In this document: in pieces, positions 16,771-25,879 of the stretch
How the letters are laid out: the number at the start of each line of letters is the position of its first letter
Position numbering within the stretch: position 1 is the first letter of the stretch
DNA from: Palsa-506 sp963836355
GTDB taxonomy: Bacteria; Actinomycetota; Actinomycetes; Streptosporangiales; Streptosporangiaceae
Direction of reading: 5' to 3'
DNA: 64,000 bases
Assembly (NCBI GenBank): GCA_963836355.1
Contig: CAWIJO010000029.1
Location: 62,001 to 126,000 of the forward strand
The notes under the pieces: generated by a model
Databases searched by the model: none
Seen by the model: only the letters and a program-made list of their open reading frames with translations
Told to the model about the DNA's origin: nothing
Made by a program: the position numbers and the translations under genes

Positions 16771-18171
16771 TCACGGAGTGGCCGTCGGGCCCTGGCGCAG
16801 CCATTGGCCGCGGCCCGGCTCGGCCAGCACCTCCCCGTTTGCCAGGACAACTTCGCCGCGGCTTATGGTGAATCGCGGCCAGCCGTGGATCTGCTCGCCG
16901 TCGTAGACCGAGTAGTCCGCGTTGGACTGCATGGACCGGCCGTCGATGGTGCGGCGCAGCTGCGGATCCAGCACGACGAGGTCCGCGTCGCTGCCTACCG
17001 CGATCGTTCCCTTCCGCGGATAGAGCCCGAACAGCCGGGCCGGGTTCGCCGAGGTGAGCTCGATGAAGCGGGCCAGCGAGATCCGCCCGGTCCGGACGCC
17101 GGCCGAGAACAGCATCGGCAGCATAGTCTCCAGGTCGGCGACGCCCGGCCGGGCACCGGTCACGTCCAGCGCCAGATCCGTCTTGTCCCGCAGCGACCAG
17201 GGGGCGTGGTCGCTGCCCAGCGTGTGAATGGAGCCGTCGGCCAGGCCGGACCACATCGCCTCGACGTCGGCGGGCTCGCGCAGCGGCGGGCAGCCGATGT
17301 ACTTGCCGCCGTCCGGCTCCGCCAGCAGCGCGCTGGTCAGGTAGAGGTACATCGGGCGGGTCTCGACGAACACCGGCAGGCTGCGGGCCTGCGCCCGGCG
17401 CGCGGAGTCCAGCGCGGCCTGCGACGACAGGTGCACGATGTAGACCGGCGAGCCGGTCGCCTCGCAGATCGCCACGGCCCGCTCGACCGCGGCCCGCTCC
17501 GCCAGCACCGGCCGGGCAGTTGCCCAGCTGGCCAGCCCGCCGCGGCCGTCCGCAACCAGCTGCTTGCTGGCGGCACGGACCAGCGGCCCGTCCTCGCAAT
17601 GCAGCATGGTCAGCGTCCCGCAGCGGCCGGCCGTCCTGATCGCGGCGAGCACCTGGTCAGCGCCCGTCTCGAAACTGGGGAAAATCATGAACAGCTTGAG
17701 GCTCTGGTGCCCGCCGGACGCCAGCGCCGGTAGCTCGGCAACGGCAGCCGGCGAGGGGTCAGTCAGGACGGCATGCAGCACGTAGTCGACGGCCGCCGCG
17801 CCTGCGGCGGCGGTCAGGTCGCGGTCAAGCGCCTGCCGCAGCGACTCGCCGTCCCGCTGGAATGTCATGTTGCCGAACGTCGTCACGCCGCCGGCGATGG
17901 CGGCCCGGGAGCCGGAGTAGAAGTCGTCAACCCAGGCCGGGACGCCTGGCTCCGGCGGTTCCGGCGAGGACAGATGAACGTGCATGTCCAGCCCGCCGGG
18001 AAGGACAAGGGCGCCGGCCGCGTCGACTTCCCGGCGGCCGCGCAGGGATCCGCCGAGCTGGCTGATCCGGCCACCGGAGATCCCCATGTCGCACTCGGCC
18101 GAGCTGCCCGCGGTGACTACCGTCCCGCCGCGGACGACCAGATCGCAATCGGGGTCAGCGATATCCGTCAC
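16771..18171 (-). CDS. Dihydropyrimidinase/allantoinase-like cyclic amidohydrolase
   Basis: The 466-residue TIM-barrel amidohydrolase has all expected metal ligands: H64 and H66 (DMHVHL), carboxylated Lys159 (SLKLFMIF), H191 (LHCED), H247 (IVHLSS) and D321 (LGSDHAP). It therefore looks like a binuclear hydrolase acting on a cyclic amide such as a hydantoin, dihydropyrimidine or allantoin. No other pyrimidine or purine catabolic gene is adjacent, so the substrate is open. Confidence 0.9.
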   Translation of the reverse strand: MTDIADPDCDLVVRGGTVVTAGSSAECDMGISGGRISQLGGSLRGRREVDAAGALVLPGGLDMHVHLSSPEPPEPGVPAWVDDFYSGSRAAIAGGVTTFGNMTFQRDGESLRQALDRDLTAAAGAAAVDYVLHAVLTDPSPAAVAELPALASGGHQSLKLFMIFPSFETGADQVLAAIRTAGRCGTLTMLHCEDGPLVRAASKQLVADGRGGLASWATARPVLAERAAVERAVAICEATGSPVYIVHLSSQAALDSARRAQARSLPVFVETRPMYLYLTSALLAEPDGGKYIGCPPLREPADVEAMWSGLADGSIHTLGSDHAPWSLRDKTDLALDVTGARPGVADLETMLPMLFSAGVRTGRISLARFIELTSANPARLFGLYPRKGTIAVGSDADLVVLDPQLRRTIDGRSMQSNADYSVYDGEQIHGWPRFTISRGEVVLANGEVLAEPGRGQWLRQGPTATP

Positions 18172-18202
18172 CTCCGTCGTGCGCTCCGGCGGCGCCCTGG
18201 CC

Positions 18203-18853
18203 TCAGGGTACGACGATCACCGGGCACCGGGCATGCCTGGCGAGCCAGCCGGGGACCGAGCCGGCCACCTGATGCCAGCGGTGCCCGGGCGCGCCGACGA
18301 CCAGCGCATCAGCACTCGCCTCGTCCGCCGCGGCGGCGAGCTCCCGGGCCGCGTTACCGCGCCGGATGAGCACGCTCACCGATAGGCCGTCACGATCGAA
18401 GACCTGGTCGAGCTCGGCTAGCAGCCAGCGCGTCATCTCGGCGTCATCCCGGTTCGCGCCGATGACCTGCCCGGTCAGCGGCTCGCAGCAGATACCGGGG
18501 ACGACGTAGACAAGCAGCAGCGAGCGGCCGAGCCGCCGGGCCATTCCGGCGGCGTATGCGAGCGCATTCCGGCTCGACCGGGAGCCGTCGTATCCGGCGA
18601 CGACCGGGTGGCTGCTGCCGCGGGCCGGTCCTGGCCGGCCCAGCGGATCCGGACCAGGGTCAGGGTCAGGGCCGGCCTTGGCCCGGGCGGCGCGCGCTGG
18701 CTTGGCCGGGCTGGGCCGCGCGGGACCGGGCTGGGCGGGATCGGGGTGGCCCGGCTGGACGGGACGGGGGCGCGCGGGACCGGGCTGGGGTGGCCTGCGA
18801 CGGGCCGGATGCTCTGGCTCGCCCGGGCTCGGCTGTGTCTGTTCGTGGTTCAT
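18203..18853 (-). CDS. UspA-family protein with long Pro/Ala/Arg-rich N-terminal region
   Basis: The C-terminal 140 residues form one universal stress protein domain: PVVAGYDGSRSSRNALAYAA at its start and the ATP-binding motif GAPGHRWHQVAGSVPGWLAR near its end. The first 75 or so residues are a repetitive Pro-rich, basic, probably disordered arm, which is unusual for this family. The preferred start is the ATG at 18853; a TTG at 18898 would add 15 residues. A duplicated 19-base G/C-rich unit underlies part of the arm. Confidence 0.8.
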   Translation of the reverse strand: MNHEQTQPSPGEPEHPARRRPPQPGPARPRPVQPGHPDPAQPGPARPSPAKPARAARAKAGPDPDPGPDPLGRPGPARGSSHPVVAGYDGSRSSRNALAYAAGMARRLGRSLLLVYVVPGICCEPLTGQVIGANRDDAEMTRWLLAELDQVFDRDGLSVSVLIRRGNAARELAAAADEASADALVVGAPGHRWHQVAGSVPGWLARHARCPVIVVP

Positions 18854-18914
18854 CTGCTGTTCCCGATAACCGTCGCGCTGTCGGCCTCCACTCGGCAACG
18901 CTATGACTGCTATA

Positions 18915-18936
18915 TTAGTTTGTGTTAAACAACTAA
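18915..18936. promoter_or_regulatory. A/T-rich inverted repeat upstream of the stress-protein gene
   Basis: TTAGTT and AACTAA arms are spaced by ten bases in an unusually A/T-rich patch between the beta-propeller gene and the stress-protein gene. It lies where the promoter or operator of the stress-protein gene would be. The binding protein is unknown. Confidence 0.35.
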
Positions 18937-18947
18937 TCTAGGCCTGG

Positions 18948-20165
18948 CTATCCTGCCTGTCCTGCCCGGACAGCCAGCTGGCTGACCGGCGGGAGCGCTG
19001 CCCCGAGGCCCCGTGCGCGGCCGGTGCTCACGCTGACGGCAAGCAACTTCCCGTGCTCGGAGGCTGCAAACAGCCATTGGCTGTCTGGCGAAAAGGCCAG
19101 GCTCCCGGCACTAAGCGAATGACGATCAGCATTAACTGGAACGGCGCGGTCAGCCCCCGAGTTCAGGCTGAGCAGGTGAATGGTGATCCTACCGGCATGG
19201 CCAGCCAGGAATAGCGCGGCTGTCGACCCGTCGGGGGAGATGACGCCGGGCACGGTCACGTCGATCCGGCGCCGGGCCAGCAGCCGCCGGGCTCCGGTCG
19301 CCGGGTCGATCACGATGTCCGCGCAGCGGTGCCGGTGCCTGCACTCGACTGCCAGCAAGCGGGTCGGGCCGACGGCCGCCACCGTTCCCACGGTAACCCG
19401 GCGGCGCCCGCCTGGCCGGGCGTCGTACACGGCGCCGCGCCAGTGGATCAGGAGATAGCCCCTGCCGTCTGCGGCAATGGGCCAGTAACCGCCAGCGGGC
19501 ACCCGGATGGCCAGGCCCAGCCTGCGGCCCGTCGGCCCGACAAGGGACATCCGCGCGCGCCTGCCGGCTGCTGGTTGCGCCCACAGCTGGCCGGGCCGCG
19601 GGCCCGGGAACACCATGCCCCCGTGACTGAGGGCGGCCCGCAGGCTGCGCGCTGGCTGCCCGTCCGGGACGAGGTAGCCGGGCACGAGGTCCAGCGGGCG
19701 GATGATCACGTTATCCGGGCCGGCCAGGAAGGAAACGGGGCCGTCGCTGAGCATCGGCGAGACGGCCGTGCGGGTGATCCGCCCAGCGGCCAGCTGAATG
19801 CGGACCAGCACGTCCCCGCCCAGCGCGTACCCGCCGCCGCCCAGGGCGAACAGGTCCCAGCCGGCTCGCTCGCCGAGCAGTGGATGACCCAGTCGGGTCA
19901 CGGTGACCGGGGCCGCGGCAGCGGGCGTCGGCGTCGCTGCCGCCGCGGGAGGCTTCTTCCCGCGCGCGACAGTCACGACGACGCCCGCCGCGATGCCCGA
20001 GATGACGAGCACCGTCACGGCCGCCGGAAGCCACCGCGGCGGCCGCCGCCGGGGGCGTAACGGGCCGAACCGCACTAGGTCATCCCGCCCCGGTCTGCCG
20101 GGATCCGCATCATCGAGGCCGGTCACCATCTCATCATCCGGCGATCCGGCCCGCCGCGCACGCAT
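18948..20165 (-). CDS. Membrane-anchored beta-propeller-like protein
   Basis: The 405-residue protein has a cytoplasmic N-terminus rich in charge, one membrane helix at about 44-66 (WLPAAVTVLVISGIAAGVVV), a Pro/Ala-rich linker and an extracellular domain of about 310 residues. Repeated beta-rich units such as VPGVISPDGSTAALFLA and GSLAFSPDSQWLFAASEHG resemble WD40/TolB-type blades. No catalytic residues are evident. It is probably a surface-exposed binding or sensing protein. Confidence 0.75.
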   Translation of the reverse strand: MRARRAGSPDDEMVTGLDDADPGRPGRDDLVRFGPLRPRRRPPRWLPAAVTVLVISGIAAGVVVTVARGKKPPAAAATPTPAAAAPVTVTRLGHPLLGERAGWDLFALGGGGYALGGDVLVRIQLAAGRITRTAVSPMLSDGPVSFLAGPDNVIIRPLDLVPGYLVPDGQPARSLRAALSHGGMVFPGPRPGQLWAQPAAGRRARMSLVGPTGRRLGLAIRVPAGGYWPIAADGRGYLLIHWRGAVYDARPGGRRRVTVGTVAAVGPTRLLAVECRHRHRCADIVIDPATGARRLLARRRIDVTVPGVISPDGSTAALFLAGHAGRITIHLLSLNSGADRAVPVNADRHSLSAGSLAFSPDSQWLFAASEHGKLLAVSVSTGRARGLGAALPPVSQLAVRAGQAG

Positions 20166-20207
20166 CCGGCGGCGCGGATTCCGCCGTGCGCCGCACCGTG
20201 GCCACGG

Positions 20208-21764
20208 TCAGTCGGTGAGCGTGGCCCGGAGCCGCTTCCGGTCGATCTTCATCATGCTGGTCAGCGGGATCTGATCGACGATGCGCACCTCGCGCGGGCA
20301 CCTCACCGCGGACAGCCGGGTCCGGCCGAACTCGACGAGATCGGCCGGATCGGCGCTGGCACCCTCGCGCAGCTGCACGAATGCGACCACTTCCTCGCCG
20401 TACTTCTGGTCCGGGCGCCCTACCACGGCCGCGGCCACCACATCAGGGTGCGCCAGCAGCGCGTCCTCGACGTCACGCGGGTAGATGTTGAACCCGCCGC
20501 GAATGATCATGTCCTTGATCCGGTCCACGATGTACAGGTAGCCGTCGGCGTCCAGGCGGCCGACGTCGCCGGTATGCAGCCAGCCGCCCCGCAGCGCCTG
20601 CTCGGTTTCCCGCTCGGCATGCCAGTAACCGCTCATCACCACCGGACCGCGGACGCAGATCTCGCCGTCTTCGCCCTGGTCCGCCGCTGACCCGTCGGTG
20701 CGCTCGATCCGTACCTCCACTCCCGGGGCGGGCCTGCCCACGCTGCCCGGCCGCGCCTGCCCGATCGGCGAGGTGGCGATGATGGCCGCCGTCTCGGTGC
20801 AGCCGTATCCCTCGGCGATCTCGACCTTCGGCAGCCGCCGGCTGAATTCCTCGGCTACCTGCCGCGGCAGCGGTGCCGCGCCGCTGGTGATGCGGGTCAG
20901 CGCGGACAGGTCGTAGTCCTCAAGCGGCTGCTGCAGCAGCATCTGCAGCATCGACGGGACCAGCGGGCTGACGTTGACCTGATGCTCGGCGGCCAGCCGG
21001 AGCCAGCTGACCGGGTCGAACCAGCGCATCAGCACCGAGGTCGCCGGCTCCGGCGAATGCAGCGACATCACGCTGACCATCAGCCCGTAGACGTGCGAGA
21101 GCGGCAGCGGCAGCAGCGAGCATCGGCGGGATCCGTCCTGCGATGTCGCGGTCGCCGCCCAGGCGGCCGAGGACAGCGCGTCGTGGCTGATCATCACGCC
21201 CTTGGCCCGGTCCGTCGTGCCGCCGGTGTAAAGCAGCGCGGCCAGCCCGGTGGGGTCGGCATCGACAAGCTCCGCTGCCGAGCCGGTCTCCAATTTTGAA
21301 TAACGCAGCAGCGCGGGGCCGACCGGATCGTCAGCCGGCAACTCGCCGCACACGACGATGCCGCGCACGTCGTGCAGGCTGGACGCTGCCGCGATGACTT
21401 TAGGCAGGAACTCAGGGGTGGTGACCACGTAGGCCGCGCCGCTGTCGGCCAGCACGTACCGCAATTCGTCCTCGCTGAGCAGGAACAGCACCGGCGTCGC
21501 TACCGCGCCCGCGCGCCACACGGCCTGGTAAGTGATGCCGACCTCGGGACAGTTGGCCATGCAGACCACAACCCGCTCGCCAGGGTGCAGGCCCGCGGCG
21601 CGCAGCCCGCCGCTGACCCGGCGCACCCGCTCGGCAAGCTGCGCGCCGGTCCACAACGTCCCCTCGTAGTGCAGCACTGAGCCGACCGCCACGCGGTCCC
21701 ATGCTTCCTCGGCCAGCCGCTGCAGGCTGGTGCCTGTCGCGCGAGTCACCATCGGCGGTATCAC
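20208..21764 (-). CDS. Acyl-CoA synthetase (AMP-forming, class I adenylating enzyme)
   Basis: The 518-residue enzyme has the phosphate loop LLYTGGTTDRAKGVMIS, motif A5 GYGCTETAA, the TGD motif LHTGDVGRLD, the hinge ... IVDRIKDMIIRGGFNIYP and the C-terminal catalytic Lys in MKIDRKRLR. It should activate a carboxylic acid to its CoA thioester. Chain length cannot be read, but the family is the long-chain/branched type. A GTG start at 21764 has GAGAGGGA seven bases upstream; an ATG at 21752 is the alternative. It could feed CoA esters to the operon at 2-9 kb, although the two are not linked. Confidence 0.92.
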   Translation of the reverse strand: MIPPMVTRATGTSLQRLAEEAWDRVAVGSVLHYEGTLWTGAQLAERVRRVSGGLRAAGLHPGERVVVCMANCPEVGITYQAVWRAGAVATPVLFLLSEDELRYVLADSGAAYVVTTPEFLPKVIAAASSLHDVRGIVVCGELPADDPVGPALLRYSKLETGSAAELVDADPTGLAALLYTGGTTDRAKGVMISHDALSSAAWAATATSQDGSRRCSLLPLPLSHVYGLMVSVMSLHSPEPATSVLMRWFDPVSWLRLAAEHQVNVSPLVPSMLQMLLQQPLEDYDLSALTRITSGAAPLPRQVAEEFSRRLPKVEIAEGYGCTETAAIIATSPIGQARPGSVGRPAPGVEVRIERTDGSAADQGEDGEICVRGPVVMSGYWHAERETEQALRGGWLHTGDVGRLDADGYLYIVDRIKDMIIRGGFNIYPRDVEDALLAHPDVVAAAVVGRPDQKYGEEVVAFVQLREGASADPADLVEFGRTRLSAVRCPREVRIVDQIPLTSMMKIDRKRLRATLTD

Positions 21765-22149
21765 CGTTGTTCCCTCTCGTTAGGCCCAGTGGTCTGGGTG
21801 GAACATTACGGTGATTTGCCCGCATACAACATTCAGAGTGCCAGAACTCGGGTGGTCACGAGGTACCTGGAGCCTTGCCGCCCGGGCCGGTCCGAACGCG
21901 GGCGACGGCGCCGGCCCGGCACGGGCCGGCGGCCCTGGCAGCTAGCTCCGGCGTTCTCGGCTGGCTCCAGCAGCGTCAGCCCGGCTGGCCGGCCTGCGGC
22001 TGGACGATGCTGAGCGCGGCGCCCTGCGGGCCCCGAGCCCGCCGGGATGCCGCAGTGCACTACGACGACTCGTTCCCGCGTTTCACCCAGGAGACCTCGG
22101 GGCGCATAATCCAGCAGCCTGCTGGCGGGAACTGACCTATAGTGGCAGC
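21765..22149. other. Intergenic region without recognised gene
   Basis: About 385 bases separate the ligase gene from the riboswitch. They must hold the promoters of both divergent units. I see no conserved frame, hairpin pair or repeat worth naming. Confidence 0.5.
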
Positions 22150-22250
22150 AGAAGGGGAGTAGTCCTTCGCTGACAGATCGACATGCTGGTGCGCTGATCG
22201 CACCCGGTCGTCAGGCCCCAACGGGACGGGGTGGACGAGACCTTCGCCGA
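22150..22250 (+). promoter_or_regulatory. yybP-ykoY (manganese) riboswitch
   Basis: The conserved elements are present in order: GAAGGGGAGTAG at 22151-22162 and CGAGACCTTCG at about 22236-22246, where GAAGG and CCTTC can form the basal P1 helix. A helical arm with a CTGATCGCACC internal loop lies between them. It sits directly before a TMEM165/GDT1-family gene, one of the known partners of this Mn2+-sensing riboswitch. Manganese would be expected to turn on the transporter. Confidence 0.82.
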
Positions 22251-22280
22251 TGAGTCCGGCTCATCTGGCGGGGTCTGTCC

Positions 22281-22922
22281 TTGTTCCCGCCAGCCGATCC
22301 GGACCGGGAAGGCCTGTGCCCGGTGCCTGGTGCCGCGTTGCTGGCGACGGTGTTCGCCGTCACGCTCGTGGTCGAGTTGCCCGACAAGTCGCTGTTCGCG
22401 TCGCTGCTGCTGGGTACCCGCTATAAGCAATGGCACGTCTGGCTTGGCGTCATGGCCGCGTTCGCCGTGCACGTGGGCCTGGCCGTCACGGCAGGCAGCC
22501 TGCTCACCGCGGCGCCGCACCAGATCGTGCAGCTTGTCAGCGCGGCGTTGTTTCTCGGCGGCGCGGTGTGGATGCTGAGATCAAGGCCAGGGGACGAAGA
22601 TGAGCCGGGGCCTGACGCGGCCAGGCTCGGGGCGGCGTCGCCGGGCATGCCGCGGGTGGCCGCGACCAGCTTCGCGGTAGTGTTCGTCGGCGAGTGGGGC
22701 GATATCACGCAAGTCACCACGGCCAACTTCGCCGCCCATTACCAGCAGCCGCTAATTGTCGCGGTGGCTGCGGTGGCCGCGCTCTGGACGGTGTCCGGGC
22801 TCGCGGTCTTCGTCGGCCCGAAGGTCCTAGGACTGATCCCCGAACGGTGGGTTCGTATCGCGGGCGCGGTCGCGCTCACCGGCTTCGGCATCTACAGCCT
22901 TAGCCAGGCAGTCATGTCCTGA
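22281..22922 (+). CDS. TMEM165/GDT1 (UPF0016) family cation exporter
   Basis: The protein has about 213 residues and six hydrophobic segments in two inverted halves. Each half carries the family signature: VVELPDKSLFAS in the first and GEWGDITQVT in the second. The first is ELPDKS instead of the common ExGDK(T/S). Bacterial members export Mn2+ (MneA type), and the Mn riboswitch just upstream supports that role. The start is uncertain: TTG at 22281 with GGGG upstream, or GTG at 22323. Confidence 0.87.
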   Translation: MFPPADPDREGLCPVPGAALLATVFAVTLVVELPDKSLFASLLLGTRYKQWHVWLGVMAAFAVHVGLAVTAGSLLTAAPHQIVQLVSAALFLGGAVWMLRSRPGDEDEPGPDAARLGAASPGMPRVAATSFAVVFVGEWGDITQVTTANFAAHYQQPLIVAVAAVAALWTVSGLAVFVGPKVLGLIPERWVRIAGAVALTGFGIYSLSQAVMS

Positions 22923-22929
22923 TAGCGGG

Positions 22930-23301
22930 CTACCCGGGGGAGTGACAGACGGCCTCGGTGTTGTTGCCGTCGGGGTCGCGTACGAAGGCCCCGTAGTAGC
23001 TGGGGTGATATTCGGGCCATACCCGGGGCTCGTGCAGCACTTCGGCGCCGGCGGCTACCGCCGCCTCGAAGAAGGCCCGCACGGCCGCCCGGCTGGGCGC
23101 GGCGAACGCGATATGCGACTCACGGAACCCTTCGCCGGTCGTCCGCGGCCCGATCCAGAAATCTGGCTTGGGTGCCATGCCGAAGCCGATGACCTCGCCG
23201 AAGTCCATTACCCGGCTGCCGCCGAGCGGGGCTAGCACCGCGTCGTAGAACACGGCGCTCGCCGCCACGTCGGCGCACTGGATCGAAAGGTGGTCAAGCA
23301 T
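22930..23301 (-). CDS. VOC-family (glyoxalase-like) protein
   Basis: The 123-residue single-domain VOC protein starts MLDHLSIQCADVAASAVFYD and ends with FVRDPDGNNTEAVCH, the last strand with the usual Glu. I chose the ATG at 23301 because AAGGA lies eight bases upstream; a GTG six codons earlier is possible. It is convergent with the exporter gene, with seven bases between. Function could be a small dioxygenase or isomerase; no substrate is indicated. The next 264 bases (23302-23565) hold no gene I can name. Confidence 0.8.
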   Translation of the reverse strand: MLDHLSIQCADVAASAVFYDAVLAPLGGSRVMDFGEVIGFGMAPKPDFWIGPRTTGEGFRESHIAFAAPSRAAVRAFFEAAVAAGAEVLHEPRVWPEYHPSYYGAFVRDPDGNNTEAVCHSPG

Positions 23302-23565
23302 GCAGCCATCCTTGCTCACCTGTTACTCCGCCGGGCGCAGAATCCCGATGGCCCGGTCGGCGGACGATGGTGGACCAGAACGACACGCATGTGTACCAGC
23401 CGGGCTTTCTTTCATCCCGTTCGGCGCGTGCCGCACCCGCATCTTCGACTTCTACAGCTTGGACGGCACGACCCCCTGGCCCGCGCGCTGACGGACTTCG
23501 ACGGCCACCAGGCCGGTCGCATCCGCGCAGCTGGGCCTCGCGCGGAGCACCGCCGGGCTGTCCGG

Positions 23566-24690
23566 CTATCCAGCACCTGAACGGGCGGGCCCGCGCAAGG
23601 CGGCGATGAGGGCAGCCGACGCTGCCGCGGCGGCGAGGAACAGCGCGGCCGCGGCGTAGCCGGCGGTCGCTCCGGCCGGGGCCGAGTCGGCCGGCCCGGC
23701 GCCGATCGTGTAGGCCGCGCCAGCCAGGGCAAGGCCAAGTGAGGTGCCCACCCCGCGGGTCATGTTGAGAATGCCGCTGGCCATGCCTGCCTGGCGGGCC
23801 GGTGCCGATCGCATGATGGCCGCGTTATTCGGCGGGGTAAAGGCACCGATTGCCATTCCGGTTACCGCCAGGGCCAGCAGGAACACGGCCGGATGATCGC
23901 CCGCTGCGGCGCTGACCGCGAGGGCGGCGGCCGCGCTGAGGATGCCGCCCACGGTGAGCGGGCGGCCGTCGGCGCGCTCAGCCAGCGGCCGGCCACTGGC
24001 GCGGCGAGCGCCAGGCCGAGCGGCAGCGCCAGCAACTGGAGCCCTGCGGTCCCCGGCTGCTCGTGCAGGGCGGCCTCCAGGAAGAACGGCGCCGCGGTCA
24101 GCGTGCCGAACAGCACCAGGTAGCTGAGCAGCCCGCCGGCGATGCCCGCACTGAACGGGAACCTGGCGAACAAGCCCAGGTCAATCTTCGGCGCGCTGGC
24201 CTTCCGCTGCCGGAAGACAAAGACGGCAAGCAGGACGGCGCAGGCAGCGAAGAGCCCAGTAATGAGCGGTGATCCTCAGCCGTACCTGCCGTCATGGCAG
24301 ATCGCGAGCAGTAGCGCGGACACCGCGGGCCGGAAGATGCCCAGGCCGGCCCAGTCAACGGGGCGGCGGCTGGAAAGGTCGCGGCTACGCGGGATGAGAA
24401 GCCATGCCGCGGCGGTGCCGATCAGGCCGGCCGGCACTTTGACGAAGAAGATTAGCCGCCAGCCGCCGAACCCGATCAGCCGGCCGCCGGCCGCCGGCCG
24501 ATGGCCAGCCCGAGCGCTGCGCCGCCGCCTGATCCCGATGGCCCGGCCGAGCCTGTCCCCGGGCACGGCGCTGGCGGTGATGGCAACGCTGTTGGCCTGG
24601 AACATGGCCGCGCCGATAACTTGCAACGCCCGGAAGGCGATCAGCACGAGCAGGCTCGGCCGCTGGCGGCACCGGGGTAGCGCCCGGGCC
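23566..24690 (-). pseudogene. MFS transporter relic (DHA2/EmrB-QacA type)
   Basis: At least three frames must be joined. The 5' part gives ALQVIGAAMFQANSVAITAS and GWRLIFFVKVPAGLIG. The middle gives AGGLLSYLVLFGTLTAAPFF and GLQLLALPLGLALAAPVAGR. The 3' part gives AVTGMAIGAFTPPNNAAIMR and GVGTSLGLALAGAAY. The first two membrane helices are missing; the relic begins about 14 bases from the end of the ligase gene. It was a 14-helix drug-exporter-type protein. Confidence 0.82.
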
Positions 24691-24703
24691 GGCCGTGCAC
24701 CCG

Positions 24704-25879
24704 TCAGAACCCGAGGGTGGTGGCGAGGGCGCGGGCGGCGGCGCCGCCCGCATCGGTCGCGAGGTCGATCGCCGCGGGCACGTTCAGGTCGGCGGCCAGC
24801 AGGCGGCCAACCTCGGCGATGCTGCCATCGCTGGCTGAACTGGTGCGGCCGGCTGCCTGGTAGAGACTTTCCAGCCGCGCCGCCGCGGCGTCGAGCAGGC
24901 CGGGAACATAATCCCAGTCCTGCGCCCAAGGCCGGTCGAGGATCATCATCCGGACAGCAGCCGGGGAATGACCGGCCAGCAAGTCGTGGAGCAGGACAAG
25001 GTTGCCGGCGGACTTGGCCATCTTCATGCCCCGCAGCGTCACGGTACCGGCGTGCAGCCAGGCGCGCGCATACGGCCGCACGCCGGTGAATGCCTCCGCC
25101 ATCGCGGCGTGATAGGCGTGATGTGGAAAGCGAAGATCTTTCCCGCCCGCGTGGATATCCACGCCGACGCCGAACACTGAAAGGGCCATGGCGGCGCACT
25201 CCGCATGCCATCCCGGCCTGCCGGTTCCCCAGGGTGACTCCCACGCCGGGTGACCTGGCTCGCCGGCCTGCCATACCGCTACATCCAGCGGGTCATCCTT
25301 GTCCGGATCATCCGGCCGGCCGCCGTATTCGCCGGATAGCCGCAGGCCCTCGGTCCGGTCCAGGCCGGAAGCGCCGAAGGCGGCCTGGCCGCGGAAGTAG
25401 ACGCTGCCCCGACGCTGGTACGCGGTGCCGGTCGAAAGCAGTCCGGCGGCCAGCCGGACTACCTGGTTCACGTAACGGTGCGCACGCGGCTCGTGCTGCG
25501 GCGCGCGCACTGCCAGCGCGGCCATGTCCCGCTCGAAATGGAACTGCTGGACTGCCGCGAACGCGTCGTAGGGCGCCCCCGCTCGATGCGCCGCCGCGTC
25601 AAGCACATCGTCCACGTCCGTGATGTTGCGGCATATCTCCGGCTCAACGCCGAGAGAGCGCAGGACGCGGCTCAGCGTGTCTATCCAGACGAACGTGGCG
25701 GCATGTCCCAAATGCGTGACGTCGTAGGGGGTGATCCCGCACGCGTAGATCCGGGCCCGGTCCAGCATCGGCAGTCGGCGGCCGGCGATGGTCGGCTCAG
25801 CCGCCCGGTAGGACGTGCTGGCGGCTGAGTGGATTGTGGTCATGGAACTAGTGTCGGGCACTGCGGGGGGGCGCATCAT
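24704..25879 (-). CDS. MshC-like cysteine ligase (mycothiol ligase family)
   Basis: The 391-residue protein belongs to the cysteine:GlcN-Ins ligase (MshC) branch of class I cysteinyl-tRNA-synthetase-like enzymes. It has CGITPYDVTHLGHAATF with the HLGH motif at 56-59. The likely zinc ligands are C47, C228 (GRPGWHAEC) and H253 (FPHH). The KMSKS loop is KMAKS (286-290), and the Glu after FPHH is Ala. There is no tRNA anticodon-binding domain. Its ATG overlaps the stop of the upstream MFS gene (ATGA). It may be the mycothiol enzyme itself or a paralogue used for another cysteine conjugate; the changed KMSKS and the exporter context favour a paralogue. Confidence 0.85.
   Translation of the reverse strand: MMRPPAVPDTSSMTTIHSAASTSYRAAEPTIAGRRLPMLDRARIYACGITPYDVTHLGHAATFVWIDTLSRVLRSLGVEPEICRNITDVDDVLDAAAHRAGAPYDAFAAVQQFHFERDMAALAVRAPQHEPRAHRYVNQVVRLAAGLLSTGTAYQRRGSVYFRGQAAFGASGLDRTEGLRLSGEYGGRPDDPDKDDPLDVAVWQAGEPGHPAWESPWGTGRPGWHAECAAMALSVFGVGVDIHAGGKDLRFPHHAYHAAMAEAFTGVRPYARAWLHAGTVTLRGMKMAKSAGNLVLLHDLLAGHSPAAVRMMILDRPWAQDWDYVPGLLDAAAARLESLYQAAGRTSSASDGSIAEVGRLLAADLNVPAAIDLATDAGGAAARALATTLGF

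Noticed and set aside
18650..18810. A CRISPR or tandem-repeat array
   Set aside because: The repeats are short, irregular and encode the Pro-rich arm of a protein; there are no unique spacers and no cas genes anywhere in the window.
23302..23565. A gene or P450 fragment suggested by FIPFGACRTRIF in one frame
   Set aside because: The haem-loop spacing and Cys context are wrong, and the three frames here switch without a consistent family.
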